A DNA stretch of 31,121 bases from Lachnospiraceae bacterium (GCA_017430765.1 JAFRMI010000026.1:1-31121); one strand, 5' to 3'; counted from the stretch's first letter, positions 8,094 to 16,603 are shown. Notes: generated from the letters alone by a model not told the origin. Numbers and translations: made by a program.

Positions 8094-8205
8094 CAGAGGT
8101 GATACCTGCTTTGTATGGAAAGAGAAAGTGCAGGCAGAGACGGTAATCTGCAGGGCGGGTGCAATGAACCCGCTGCAGACCCGCAGGCGGATTGCGAATG
8201 ACAGC
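8094..8205 (+). other. Non-coding stretch with two hairpins after mtaB
   Basis: Two stem-loops can be drawn: CCTGC/GCAGG arms at about 8105-8134, and a larger one at 8148-8178 (CTGCA plus GCGGGT pairing with ACCCGC plus TGCAG, two-base bulge). Neither is followed by a T-run. They may terminate or process the mtaB transcript, but nothing decisive is seen. Confidence 0.35.
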
Positions 8206-8234
8206 TTTACTCAAAGTTCGAAATGGGGTAAAAT
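8206..8234 (+). promoter_or_regulatory. Promoter upstream of ireB
   Basis: TTTACT (8206-8211) and TAAAAT (8229-8234), spacer 17 bp. The predicted transcript starts near 8241, giving a ~90-nt leader before the ireB ATG. Confidence 0.5.
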
Positions 8235-8241
8235 ATAACAG

Positions 8242-8299
8242 TTACACGAACCTGTCAGCGGTTCTGTATTTGTGTACCGCTTTTCTGCGCTTGGCGGTC
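8242..8299 (+). promoter_or_regulatory. ireB leader with mutually exclusive hairpins
   Basis: Three pairings compete. (1) TACACGAACC (8243-8252) with GGTTC (8260-8264) and GTGTA (8272-8276). (2) AGCGGT (8257-8262) with ACCGCT (8276-8281), directly followed by a T-run to 8284, i.e. terminator-like. (3) ACCGC (8276-8280) with GCGGT (8294-8298). This is the geometry of an attenuator, but no known riboswitch class was recognised. Confidence 0.4.
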
Positions 8300-8331
8300 A
8301 CAGCAGTATCATGATTTATGAGGTGGGTACT

Positions 8332-8601
8332 ATGTCGGAAAAGAAAGGAAGCACGCAGTTTTTCAGCGTCAGGAAGGAGCCTGAGATCCGTGTAAAAGAC
8401 GTGATCCGCACCGTCTATGAGGCGATGGAGGAGAAGGGCTATAATCCGGTCAATCAGATAGTAGGATATATTATGTCCGGTGATCCGACCTATATCACCA
8501 ATTATAAGGGTGCGCGCAGCATGATCATGAAGGTGGAGCGCGATGAGCTCGTGGAGGAGCTGCTCGCCGAATATATCCACACCAAAGCCTGGGAAGACTG
8601 A
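8332..8601 (+). CDS. ireB: IreB family regulatory phosphoprotein (UPF0297)
   Basis: An 89-residue member of the IreB family, in Enterococcus a substrate of the PASTA kinase IreK and a negative regulator of cephalosporin resistance. The family pattern [29 protein letters not shown]...[16 protein letters not shown] is clear, and Ser/Thr residues stand near the N-terminus (KKGSTQFF) where phosphorylation occurs in the relative. The ATG at 8332 follows AGGTGG by 5 nt; the open frame extends upstream to 8272 but that part is leader. ruvX starts 5 bases after the stop. alaS, often found before ireB, is absent here. Confidence 0.92.
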   Translation: MSEKKGSTQFFSVRKEPEIRVKDVIRTVYEAMEEKGYNPVNQIVGYIMSGDPTYITNYKGARSMIMKVERDELVEELLAEYIHTKAWED

Positions 8602-8605
8602 TCGC

Positions 8606-9043
8606 ATGCGTGTGCTCGGACTGGACTTTGGCTCAAAGACGATCGGTGTTGCCGTGAGCGATCCGACAGGGACGATCGCCACGGATCTTGAAATCATCCG
8701 CAGGGACCGGGAAACCCATCTTCGCAGAAGTCTGCGCAGAATTTCGGAGATTGCGGAAGAATATGAAGCGGCAGCCGTGGTGCTCGGGTACCCTCTCAAT
8801 ATGGATGGTACCGGAGGCGACAGGGCTTTAAAAACGATTGCATTTAAGGAAGAACTGGAAGGCAGACTGGGAATACCGGTTCTCCTTCACGATGAGAGAC
8901 TGACAACGGTTGATGCGGAAGAAGCGATGGCACTTTCCGGCATTCGAAGAGAGGAGTTCGGAAAACACGTGGACAAGGTTGCTGCCGCAATCATCCTGGA
9001 GGATTGGCTGCATCAGTATGGAAAAGATTATTTTCACGGATGA
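8606..9043 (+). CDS. ruvX: RuvX/YqgF family RNase H-fold nuclease
   Basis: Family members act as a Holliday-junction resolvase-like or pre-16S rRNA 5'-processing nuclease. The 145-residue protein starts MRVLGLDFGSKTIGVAVSD, the first acidic active-site strand, followed by VVLGYPLNMDGTGGDRA and the second site LLHDERLTTVDAEEAM; the last acidic residue is in HVDKVAAAIILEDWL. Full length for the family. It begins 5 nt after ireB and its last 26 bases overlap the next gene, so the three small genes are translationally coupled, as in ireB-yrrK-yrzB of Firmicutes. Confidence 0.93.
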   Translation: MRVLGLDFGSKTIGVAVSDPTGTIATDLEIIRRDRETHLRRSLRRISEIAEEYEAAAVVLGYPLNMDGTGGDRALKTIAFKEELEGRLGIPVLLHDERLTTVDAEEAMALSGIRREEFGKHVDKVAAAIILEDWLHQYGKDYFHG

Positions 9044-9275
9044 AAATGGTATACAGGAAGAACTGTACGTTGAAGAGCAGGTGCGTCTGAACGGAACGGA
9101 CTATCTCCTTGTCACGGACTCGGAGGAGGACGGCGCAAATGCCTTCATCTTTAAAGATATTTCCCCGGAGAGCTCGGAGGAGGCCGCTTATGTTCCCCTT
9201 GAGGAGGGAGATGAGCTTACCGCCGTCCTGAAGGTTTTTGAGGAAATGCTGGATGATACCGAGATCCTCCTGTGA
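9018..9275 (+). CDS. yrzB: DUF1292 family protein (YrzB-like)
   Basis: An 85-residue, very acidic protein of the DUF1292 family; function unknown. MEKIIFTDENGIQEELYVEEQVRLNGTDYLLVTD and an ending rich in Glu/Asp are typical. The ATG at 9018 lies inside the 3' end of ruvX in another frame; the open frame extends further back but that part only shadows ruvX. The position after ireB and ruvX is conserved in Firmicutes and supports the call. Confidence 0.85.
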   Translation: MEKIIFTDENGIQEELYVEEQVRLNGTDYLLVTDSEEDGANAFIFKDISPESSEEAAYVPLEEGDELTAVLKVFEEMLDDTEILL

Positions 9276-9319
9276 CGGAGACAGGACGGATCCCGCAGCT
9301 ATAGATTAAGGAGGAAACT

Positions 9320-10999
9320 TTGGATACGGAACAAATGAATATGGGAACGCTGAAGATCATTCCCCTCGGAGGACTCGAGCAGATCGGAATGAATATGACG
9401 GCGTTTGAATACGGAGACAGCATCGTTGTCGTCGATTGTGGCCTTGCGTTTCCGGAGGATGATATGCCGGGGATCGATTTTGTGATTCCCGATGTCTCGT
9501 ACCTTCTGGAGAATGCGGAGAAGGTGAAGGGGTTTGTGATCACCCACGGCCACGAGGACCATATCGGTGCGATTCCCTATGTGTTTAAGAGGCTGAATGT
9601 GCCGATTTATACGACTAAGCTGACCATGACGCTCATCGAGAAGAAGCTGGAGGAGCATGATCTGATGCAGACCGTAAGGCGCAAGGTCGTGAAATTCGGA
9701 CAGTCGATCAACCTCGGGGAATTCAGGATTGAGTTTATTAAAACAAATCACAGTATACAGGACGCAGCGGCCATAGCGCTCTATTCGCCGGCGGGTATAG
9801 TGGTGCATACCGGCGACTTCAAGGTGGATTATACGCCTGTATTCGGGGATGCCATCGACCTGATGCGTTTTGCTGAAATCGGGAAGAAAGGCGTGCTTGC
9901 ACTTCTGTGTGACAGCACCAATGCCGAAAGACCCGGATTTACGATGTCCGAGAAGACGGTCGGGCAGACGTTTGACAGGATTTTTGCGGAACATCAGATG
10001 CAGAGGCTCGTGATTGCCACATTTGCCTCGAATGTAGACCGCGTGCAGCAGATCATCAATTCCGCGGCAAAATACGGCAGAAAAGTATGTCTGGAAGGGC
10101 GTTCCATGGTAAATGTCATCGGGACGGCCGTGGAACTCGGCTATATCGATGATCCGGAAGGTACGCTGGTTTCCCTCAATGAGATCCGCGATTATGCACC
10201 GGAGAAAGTAGTGCTCGTCACAACCGGAAGCCAGGGAGAGTCCATGGCGGCTCTCTCGAGAATGGCCGCAAATATTCACAAGAAGATCAAGCTCATGCCG
10301 GGCGATGTCGTCGTGTTTTCATCGCACCCGATTCCCGGTAACGAGAAGGCTGTCTCCAACGTGATTAACGAACTGGCGGAGATCGGCGCGGAGGTTCTTT
10401 TCCAGGATACGCATGTCTCCGGACACGCCTGCCAGGAAGAGATTAAACTGCTGTATGCGCTTCTTAAACCGAAATACGCGATCCCGGTTCACGGGGAGAG
10501 ACGGCATCTCCTGGCGCAGGCACAGATTGCAGAAAGTCTCGGCATCTCAAAGGACCGCATCCTGGTGCTTCATACCGGCGACATACTGGAACTATCGGAG
10601 GAGAAGGATGCGGAGATCGTCGGAAAGGCACAGGCGGGAGGCATCCTCGTCGACGGGCTCGGTGTGGGAGACGTCGGAAATATCGTGATCCGCGACAGGC
10701 AGAAACTGTCTGAGGACGGGATCATTATTGTCGTAATGACACTGGAGAAGGGAAGCGGGAAGCTTCTGGCAGGACCGGATCTGGTATCCAGAGGATTTGT
10801 GTATGTAAGAGAGTCGGAGGATCTGATGGATGAAGCCCTCCGGACAGTAGAAGAAGCGGCCTGCAGATGCCTTGAGAAAGGGACTTCCGACTGGTCTTAT
10901 ATAAAATCGGTGATCAAGGACGAACTTAGTGACTTTGTCTGGAATAAGACGCAGAGAAAACCTATGATTTTGCCGATCATCATGGAAGCAGCACTTTAA
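9320..10999 (+). CDS. rnjA: Ribonuclease J
   Basis: RNase J is a metallo-beta-lactamase/beta-CASP nuclease with 5'-to-3' exonuclease and endonuclease activity, central to mRNA turnover and rRNA maturation in Firmicutes. The 559-residue protein has the zinc motif THGHEDHIGAIP near residues 74-85, VVHTGDFKVD near 155, the beta-CASP insertion (about 210-345) and the HVSGHACQEE and PVHGERRH motifs. The start is TTG 9320, five bases after AAGGAGG, and matches the family N-terminus (KIIPLGGLEQIGMNM). Whether it is J1 or J2 cannot be told; only one copy is in view. It closes a block starting at ireB. Confidence 0.95.
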   Translation: MDTEQMNMGTLKIIPLGGLEQIGMNMTAFEYGDSIVVVDCGLAFPEDDMPGIDFVIPDVSYLLENAEKVKGFVITHGHEDHIGAIPYVFKRLNVPIYTTKLTMTLIEKKLEEHDLMQTVRRKVVKFGQSINLGEFRIEFIKTNHSIQDAAAIALYSPAGIVVHTGDFKVDYTPVFGDAIDLMRFAEIGKKGVLALLCDSTNAERPGFTMSEKTVGQTFDRIFAEHQMQRLVIATFASNVDRVQQIINSAAKYGRKVCLEGRSMVNVIGTAVELGYIDDPEGTLVSLNEIRDYAPEKVVLVTTGSQGESMAALSRMAANIHKKIKLMPGDVVVFSSHPIPGNEKAVSNVINELAEIGAEVLFQDTHVSGHACQEEIKLLYALLKPKYAIPVHGERRHLLAQAQIAESLGISKDRILVLHTGDILELSEEKDAEIVGKAQAGGILVDGLGVGDVGNIVIRDRQKLSEDGIIIVVMTLEKGSGKLLAGPDLVSRGFVYVRESEDLMDEALRTVEEAACRCLEKGTSDWSYIKSVIKDELSDFVWNKTQRKPMILPIIMEAAL

Positions 11000-11138
11000 T
11001 CTCTGCCGCAGGACACAAGGTACGGCACCGGAGAATAAAAGCTGCCGGCAGGCTGAAAATGCGCGGGAGGGGAGACGCTTCGCATCCTGTGCGGCATTAC
11101 AGAAATGCCGGAAAACTATTGACAGAGGCAGATTGCAT

Positions 11139-11501
11139 ATGGATTATGAGATAGAACAGAAAACCAATGAACTGATTGAAGCGATCAGGAACAGCAGCCT
11201 CTATAACCGTTACCATGCATCGCTCGCGGAGCTTGAGAAACATCCAGGTCTCTTTGAGCGGCTGATGGATCTGCGCGCGCAGACGATGGATCTCTATGAG
11301 CACGCGATGGAGGAAGAACTGATCGAGGGATCGGAACGGCTCGCGGAGCAGTACGAGGAGCTGCAGAAGCTTCCGGAAGTGAATGAATTTCTTGAGTGCG
11401 AGGAGGAGCTGGCGAAGGTACTTAAAATCGTGAGCGGCGATGTGCTTGCAGCGATGGAGATGCGGATGCCGGACTTCGAACCGCTTAAACAATTCGGCTG
11501 A
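11139..11501 (+). CDS. YlbF/YmcA family protein
   Basis: A 120-residue, almost wholly helical acidic protein of the Com_YlbF family. In Bacillus, YlbF, YmcA and YaaT form the Y-complex that affects RNase Y activity, competence and sporulation. Features seen: an amphipathic start MDYEIEQKTNELIEAIRNSSLYNRYHA and a helix with LAEQYEELQKLPEVNEFLECEEEL. The start is taken at ATG 11139; a TTG two codons earlier is less likely. It follows rnjA by 139 bp, suggesting a shared theme of RNA turnover, though the gap contains a hairpin (CGGCATT/AATGCCG near 11093-11112) and no obvious promoter. Confidence 0.82.
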   Translation: MDYEIEQKTNELIEAIRNSSLYNRYHASLAELEKHPGLFERLMDLRAQTMDLYEHAMEEELIEGSERLAEQYEELQKLPEVNEFLECEEELAKVLKIVSGDVLAAMEMRMPDFEPLKQFG

Positions 11502-11665
11502 GAGGACGCCTTCAGCGGCCGCAGTTCATGAGCGCGGAGCGAAGTGTAATGTGAATGCCCGCTTTACCATACGCCTTAAGCCTTTCCGCTTAAAATCGCC
11601 GGGAAACAGGCGGGAATGCGGAGAACGCTCCCCCGCCGGTTGATTCGTTTAAAGGAGGTGCCGCT

Positions 11666-12067
11666 TTGGGAGACGGAAAAAGGAAGAGATCGCTTGAGAG
11701 GGCAATGACGGCCGCGGGTCTTCTGCTGCGGCTCGTATTTGCCGTATTTGCCGTGATGATCATTGTGACGCTCGGGAACGCTTCCTACCGGTTCGGGTAT
11801 CTGGTTTTCCGGGAGGCACCTATGGAAGAAGAACCCGGACGGGATATCACCGTGATCATACCGGAAAATGCGTCCGTCAGGGAAACGGCAAGAATTCTCT
11901 CCGTGAACGGTCTGATCCGTGACGAGAGGGTGTTCCTCCTTCAGGAGAGGCTTTCCAATTACCACGGGAAACTCCTTTCCGGCAGATTTACGCTGAATAC
12001 GTCCATGACGCCCACGGAGATATTGGCCTATCTGGCAGGGGAACCTGTCAAAGAGGATGACAGCTGA
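11666..12067 (+). CDS. Short MltG-like membrane protein without catalytic domain
   Basis: A 133-residue protein: basic N-terminus, one transmembrane helix (about 15-43, LLLRLVFAVFAVMIIVTLG), then a LysM-like subdomain (about 60-125: ITVIIPENASVRETARILSVNGLI ... LSGRFTLNTSMTPTEILAYLAG) typical of the N-terminal part of the endolytic transglycosylase MltG/YrrL. Family enzymes are about 340 residues or more; the catalytic domain with its glutamate is absent here, and the next gene begins directly, so it cannot be a peptidoglycan cleaver on its own. The start is TTG 11666 after AAAGGAGGTG. Its stop overlaps the trmR start (ATGA), as in the Bacillus order yrrL-yrrM. Confidence 0.8.
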   Translation: MGDGKRKRSLERAMTAAGLLLRLVFAVFAVMIIVTLGNASYRFGYLVFREAPMEEEPGRDITVIIPENASVRETARILSVNGLIRDERVFLLQERLSNYHGKLLSGRFTLNTSMTPTEILAYLAGEPVKEDDS

Positions 12068-12783
12068 TGACGGATGAGAGAATCAGTACATTTCTGGAAC
12101 TATATGATCCGCCGCTTTCACCGTATCTGGCTCTGCTGGAGCGGGAAGCGGAGGAGAACGGCGTGCCGGTCATCCGGAAGCTGACGAGAAGACTTGCCGC
12201 ATTTTTCTGCGAGATGAAAAGACCCGCGCGCATCCTGGAGATCGGGACAGCGACCGGGTTTTCTTCTATCTTTTTTTGCGAGCATTCCGAGGCGTCCGTC
12301 ACGACGATCGAAAACTACCCGCCCAGGATTGAAGCGGCAAAGCGCCATATCAAAGAGGCGGGGTACGAGAGCCGGATCCGCCTGCTGGAGGGCGATGCGG
12401 AGGAGATTCTTCCGTCACTTTCCGGCACGTATGATATGGTTTTTCTGGATGCGGCGCAGGGGCAGTATCTTGCGTTTCTGCCGGACCTCATCCGGCTTAT
12501 GGGGAGCGGAAGCGTACTGCTTGTGGACGACGTCTTAAGAGGCGGCGAAGTTGTGGAGACGCATTATGCGGTGACGAGGAGAAAACGTACCATTCACAAG
12601 AGGCTGCGCGGTTTTTTGCGCGCTCTTATGGATGACAGGCGGATGACCGCCGTGATCCTTCCCGTTGAGGACGGGGTCGCGGCAGCGGTGAAGCGGGAGG
12701 ACGGGCATAAAGAGAGCTGCTTCCCGGAGAGTATGGAGCTGCTCAGAGAAGCAGCAGTGAGGCGGGAAGATGAGACATCCTGA
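12067..12783 (+). CDS. trmR: tRNA 5-hydroxyuridine methyltransferase TrmR
   Basis: TrmR (YrrM) methylates ho5U34 of tRNA to 5-methoxyuridine. The 238-residue product is an O-methyltransferase family 3 protein: SAM motif I ARILEIGTATGFSSIFF near 57-73, acidic motif TTIENYPPR, MVFLDAAQGQYLAFLP (metal-site Asp) and LLVDDVLRGG. The tail after residue 200 is variable. The assignment as TrmR rests on the neighbours: mltG-like before (4-bp overlap) and a U32 protein after (14-bp overlap), the same order as yrrL-yrrM-yrrN/O in Bacillus. Confidence 0.87.
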   Translation: MTDERISTFLELYDPPLSPYLALLEREAEENGVPVIRKLTRRLAAFFCEMKRPARILEIGTATGFSSIFFCEHSEASVTTIENYPPRIEAAKRHIKEAGYESRIRLLEGDAEEILPSLSGTYDMVFLDAAQGQYLAFLPDLIRLMGSGSVLLVDDVLRGGEVVETHYAVTRRKRTIHKRLRGFLRALMDDRRMTAVILPVEDGVAAAVKREDGHKESCFPESMELLREAAVRREDETS

Positions 12784-14002
12784 GTTATTGCTTCCGGCGG
12801 GATCCCTTCCGGTGCTGAAGATCGCGGTTCTGTATGGTGCAGATGCGGTGTATATCGGCGGAGAGGCATTCGGTCTGCGGGCGAAAGCAAAGAATTTTAC
12901 ATTGGAAGAGATGCGTGAGGGGATTGCGTTTGCACATCTTCACGGGGCGAAGGTTTATGTGACAGCAAATATATTCGCGCATAACCGGGACCTTCCGGAT
13001 GCGGAGGATTACTTCCTGTCTTTAAAAGAGATCGGACCCGATGCGGTTCTCGTATCGGATCCCGGTATGTTTGACATCGCGTCCCGTATATGCCCGGAGA
13101 TTGACATCCATGTGAGCACGCAGGCGAATACGACAAATTACGGCTCCTGTCTTTTCTGGCACCGTATGGGGGCAAAGCGGATTGTCACGGCGAGAGAACT
13201 GTCCGTCCGCGAGATCCGGGAGATCCGCGGATGTATTCCCGATACGCTGGAGATCGAATCCTTTGTCCACGGCGCGATGTGCATATCGTATTCGGGACGG
13301 TGCCTTCTGAGCAGCTACTTTACCGGAAGGGACGCCAACAGGGGACTGTGCACGCACCCATGCCGCTGGCAGTACGCGGTCGTTGAGGAGACCCGGCCGG
13401 GAGAATATCTTCCGGTAGAGGAGAATGAGAGGGGGACCTATATCTTCAACTCAAGAGACCTGTGCATGATCGACCATCTGCCGGATCTCTATGAGGCGGG
13501 AATCGACAGTTTTAAAATTGAGGGCAGAATGAAGACGGCCCTCTACGTGGCCAACTGTGCTCGCGCATACAGAGCCGCGATGAGGGACTTTGAAGAGAAT
13601 CCCGCCCTCTATGCATCCAGACTCGATGACTACAGGGAGATGGTCTCCGAAGGGACATACCGGCGTTTCACGACAGGATTTTTCTACGGGAAACCGGGAG
13701 AGGAGTCCCTGATCTACGACAGTAATACATATGTCAGGAATTACACGTTCCTCGGAATTGTCTCCGGGGTTCTTCCCGATGGCAGCGTGTCCATGACCCA
13801 GAAGAATAAGTTTTCCGTCGGGGAAGAGATCGAGGTGATGAAGCCGGACGGCCGGGTGCTGACGGCGGAAGTTCTCCGAATCTGCAATGCGGAGGGCGTA
13901 CCGGTGCCGTCTGCGCCGCATCCGCAGGAGCGTCTTGCGGTCAGACTGAGCGAAGATGCCGGGGAATATGATATTCTGCGAAGGAGAGAGGATTCCCTTT
14001 AA
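12770..14002 (+). CDS. trhP: U32 family tRNA 5-hydroxylation protein TrhP
   Basis: Known as peptidase U32 or collagenase-like, but the YrrO/TrhP branch hydroxylates U34 of tRNA using prephenate-derived chemistry and an Fe-S cluster. The 410-residue protein begins PELLLPAGSLPVLKIAVLYGADAVYIGGEAFGLRAKAKNFT and contains the cluster motif ESFVHGAMCISYSGRCLLS followed by RDANRGLCTHPCRWQY, i.e. four cysteines near 170-205. A beta-barrel C-terminal part follows (about 320-410). Overlap with trmR places hydroxylation and methylation of U34 in one unit. Bacillus uses two such genes (yrrN, yrrO); only one is present here. Its stop overlaps that of dprA on the opposite strand. Confidence 0.88.
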   Translation: MRHPELLLPAGSLPVLKIAVLYGADAVYIGGEAFGLRAKAKNFTLEEMREGIAFAHLHGAKVYVTANIFAHNRDLPDAEDYFLSLKEIGPDAVLVSDPGMFDIASRICPEIDIHVSTQANTTNYGSCLFWHRMGAKRIVTARELSVREIREIRGCIPDTLEIESFVHGAMCISYSGRCLLSSYFTGRDANRGLCTHPCRWQYAVVEETRPGEYLPVEENERGTYIFNSRDLCMIDHLPDLYEAGIDSFKIEGRMKTALYVANCARAYRAAMRDFEENPALYASRLDDYREMVSEGTYRRFTTGFFYGKPGEESLIYDSNTYVRNYTFLGIVSGVLPDGSVSMTQKNKFSVGEEIEVMKPDGRVLTAEVLRICNAEGVPVPSAPHPQERLAVRLSEDAGEYDILRRREDSL

Positions 14003-14997
14003 GAGAACCCTTCATCTGCAGTCTTTAAAGAAGAAACCACCGCATCTTCCCCGTTCCGCAAAGCGGCACTTCGCTTAAAACTCCCCCGGGTCGTCTCTTC
14101 GGCGTACCCGGCCTGTATGAGCAAAGTGAGCGCAGAGAGAATCCGCGGGATGGGGAGGGAGGAACGGTCCATGAGAGTGTCCGCTGTGACCGACTCGTCA
14201 CAGGGAAGCAGTGCGAGGACCTTCCTGCCGTCGTCAGTGAGATGGACATCGGACAGGGCTGTCTGAAGTGCCTTCCTCCTTCCGGAGGTCTTTTTTCCTG
14301 TGCGCCGGCTTTGACACCGGGTTTCTTCCAGTAGATGCAGTTCTTTTAGAATGGCTTCCGGCGCATATGCGATGCCTGCGCCGTCCGCGATCAGACTGTT
14401 GCATCCATCCGACAGATGATCCCCGACTCTCCCCGGAACCGCATAAACCGGTTTTCCCTGCGACAGGGCAAAATCAACCGTGATCAGAGATCCGGAGCGC
14501 GCTTTTGCCTCCACGACGAGAACAATGTCCGCCAGAGCAGAGATAATACGGTTCCTGGACGGAAAATGATAGGACAGTGGCGGCGTTCCCGGCGGCAGTT
14601 CCGACAGGATGCCCCCATTTTGGAGAAGCCTTCGGTATATGGAACCGTTGGAACGGGGATAGCAGATATCCACGCCGCTGCCGAGGACAGCAAAGGTGTC
14701 ACCGCCGGCATCCAGCGCCCCTTCCTGCGCGTATCCGTCGATTCCGACGGCCATACCGCTGATGATCTGCACACCTTCTTTAGACAGGATCCTGGCGAAA
14801 CTGTAGGCGGCTTCCCTGCCGTAAGGGCTGCAGAGTCTCGCACCGATTATGGCACAGGCGGGGCGTCCGTCAGATGGCAGCTTTCCGGTGTAATAGAGTG
14901 TGTCCGGCATATTGGAGAGGGACTTCATTCTGCCGGGGTACGCGGGGCTGTCTTTTTTGATCTCATGTATATCCAATTCTAACTGATCTGTATTCAT
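13999..14997 (-). CDS. dprA: DNA processing protein DprA
   Basis: DprA binds incoming single-stranded DNA in transformation and loads RecA. The 332-residue protein has the extended Rossmann core (about 30-230) with GARLCSPYGREAA, GMAVGIDGYAQEGALDAGG, VLGSGVDICYPRSN, LSELPPGTPPL and FPSRNRIISALAD, then a C-terminal winged-helix-like DML1 domain. The N-terminal SAM domain of longer homologues is essentially absent. ATG 14997 follows AAAGGA. It lies 76 bp after comM on the same strand, likely one operon of competence-type genes. Its last 4 bp overlap trhP tail-to-tail. Confidence 0.93.
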   Translation of the reverse strand: MNTDQLELDIHEIKKDSPAYPGRMKSLSNMPDTLYYTGKLPSDGRPACAIIGARLCSPYGREAAYSFARILSKEGVQIISGMAVGIDGYAQEGALDAGGDTFAVLGSGVDICYPRSNGSIYRRLLQNGGILSELPPGTPPLSYHFPSRNRIISALADIVLVVEAKARSGSLITVDFALSQGKPVYAVPGRVGDHLSDGCNSLIADGAGIAYAPEAILKELHLLEETRCQSRRTGKKTSGRRKALQTALSDVHLTDDGRKVLALLPCDESVTADTLMDRSSLPIPRILSALTLLIQAGYAEETTRGSFKRSAALRNGEDAVVSSLKTADEGFS

Positions 14998-15073
14998 ATC
15001 TATGATTCGTCCTTTCGGAAAGCGTATCGTCTTCTGTTATGTGCTGCGGCGGGGATGAGGACATCCACCGGCT

Positions 15074-16603
15074 CTATGAACGCCAGTACGATTCATCGAT
15101 GGTTTTATACATCAAAGCCTCCCCGATGTGAGCCTCGCGGATCAGGTCGGATCCTTCCAGATCGGCAATGGTCCGTGCGGTCTTCAGCAGTTTATGATAT
15201 CCGCGGGCGCTCAGCGTGTGAATTGTATATGCGTTCCGGATTGTGCGGGCCGCTGCGTCGTCCATCCGGCAGTACCGGCTGATCATGCCGGCAGGTATTT
15301 CAGAATTAAAATGTATATTCTCCCCACGAAAGCGCCGGAGCTGGATCTCCCGGGCGCTTTCAGCCTGATTCCGGAGATCTTCAGACGTTATTTCCGAAGA
15401 AGATGGGGAGGTCAGATCTTCATAGGACACTGGCGGGCACTGGACGCACAGATCGATCCGGTCCAGAAGCGGCCGGGAGATGCGGCCGATATAATTGGAA
15501 ACGTCTCTCGGAGAACAGGTACAGAGATTCCTGTCCGGGAAATAGCCGCATTTGCAGGGATTCATTGCCGCCAGAAGCAGAAAATTCGCCGGAAAGCGAT
15601 ACGTGCCGGAGGTTCTTGATATGACGATCTCCCTGTCCTCAAGCGGCTGGCGCAGCACTTCGAGAGCTGCGGGACTGAATTCAGGCATTTCGTCCAGGAA
15701 CAGCACGCCGCGGTGCGCCAAAGTCACCTCCCCCGGTGTCGGGATCTTGCCGCCTCCGGCCAGGGCCTGAGGAGAAATGGTGTGATGCGGGTTTCGGAAG
15801 GGCCGCACGAGGGCATAGGGGGTATCTTCCGTCAGAAAACCGGCGATACTGTAGATGGCCGATACCTCCATGCTCTCTTTTGGTGTAAGGAGCGGGAGAA
15901 TACTGGGGAGACGCCTTGCGATCATTGTTTTTCCGGATCCGGGAGAACCGATGAGAAGCAGGTTGTGAAATCCGGCGGCGGCGATCAGGGAGGCCCGTTT
16001 GGCGAGGTACTGTCCGTGAATGTCCATGAAATCTTCGTCGTAGTGATTGAGGGAGATTCCCTGAATGCCGCGGGAAAGAGGGACGGACGGCAGCCCGAAG
16101 CGAAGGGTCTCCATGAGATCCTGTAATGTGGAGGCGCCGAGTATCGGAAGATTCTCCACGGCAGAGGCTTCTTTCAGATTGGCGGAAGGAACGATCAGGG
16201 CGGAGCACCGGATTTCTCTGGCCATGAGGGCCGTCGGCAGGATTCCTGATACGGGCAGGATGTCTCCGCTCAGAGAAAGCTCCCCGACAGCCATGATGCG
16301 GTCCGTTTCGCAGCGCGCGATGTGCCCTGCTGCGGACAGAAGGGCGAGCGCGATCGGAAGGTCGAAGCGGGAACCACTTTTCGGGATATCCGCGGGAGAC
16401 AGATTGATGGTGATCCGCCTCCCGGGAAGGAAGACGCCTGTATTGCGAAAAGCGCTGCGCACGCGCTCCTGCGCTTCCCTGACCTGGGCGGAGAGAAAAC
16501 CGACCATATTAAATTGAGGGAGTCCTTCCGCGATATCTGCTTCCACCGTGATCGGGTGGACCTGAAGGCCGAGCATGGCGGCTGACAGGATTCTGCTGAA
16601 CAT
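15074..16603 (-). CDS. comM: YifB/ComM family Mg-chelatase-like AAA+ ATPase
   Basis: ComM is a hexameric helicase that promotes branch migration when integrating transforming DNA. The 509-residue protein has the N-terminal Lon-like domain (about 1-165, AAMLGLQVHPITVEADIAEGLPQFNMVGF), the AAA+ Walker A GSPGSGKTM near 220, Walker B VLFLDEMPEF, and a cysteine cluster MNPCKCGYFPDRNLCTCS. The start is placed at ATG 16603, 8 nt after GGAGG; an earlier in-frame ATG lies upstream of that site. A consensus promoter and possible CodY boxes lie directly upstream. Together with dprA this suggests a latent DNA-uptake function, but no uptake machinery is in view. Confidence 0.93.
   Translation of the reverse strand: MFSRILSAAMLGLQVHPITVEADIAEGLPQFNMVGFLSAQVREAQERVRSAFRNTGVFLPGRRITINLSPADIPKSGSRFDLPIALALLSAAGHIARCETDRIMAVGELSLSGDILPVSGILPTALMAREIRCSALIVPSANLKEASAVENLPILGASTLQDLMETLRFGLPSVPLSRGIQGISLNHYDEDFMDIHGQYLAKRASLIAAAGFHNLLLIGSPGSGKTMIARRLPSILPLLTPKESMEVSAIYSIAGFLTEDTPYALVRPFRNPHHTISPQALAGGGKIPTPGEVTLAHRGVLFLDEMPEFSPAALEVLRQPLEDREIVISRTSGTYRFPANFLLLAAMNPCKCGYFPDRNLCTCSPRDVSNYIGRISRPLLDRIDLCVQCPPVSYEDLTSPSSSEITSEDLRNQAESAREIQLRRFRGENIHFNSEIPAGMISRYCRMDDAAARTIRNAYTIHTLSARGYHKLLKTARTIADLEGSDLIREAHIGEALMYKTIDESYWRS

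Noticed and set aside
11119..11147. TTGACA before the ylbF-family gene as a promoter
   Set aside because: With normal spacing the -10 (GATTAT) would lie inside the coding region after the ATG.
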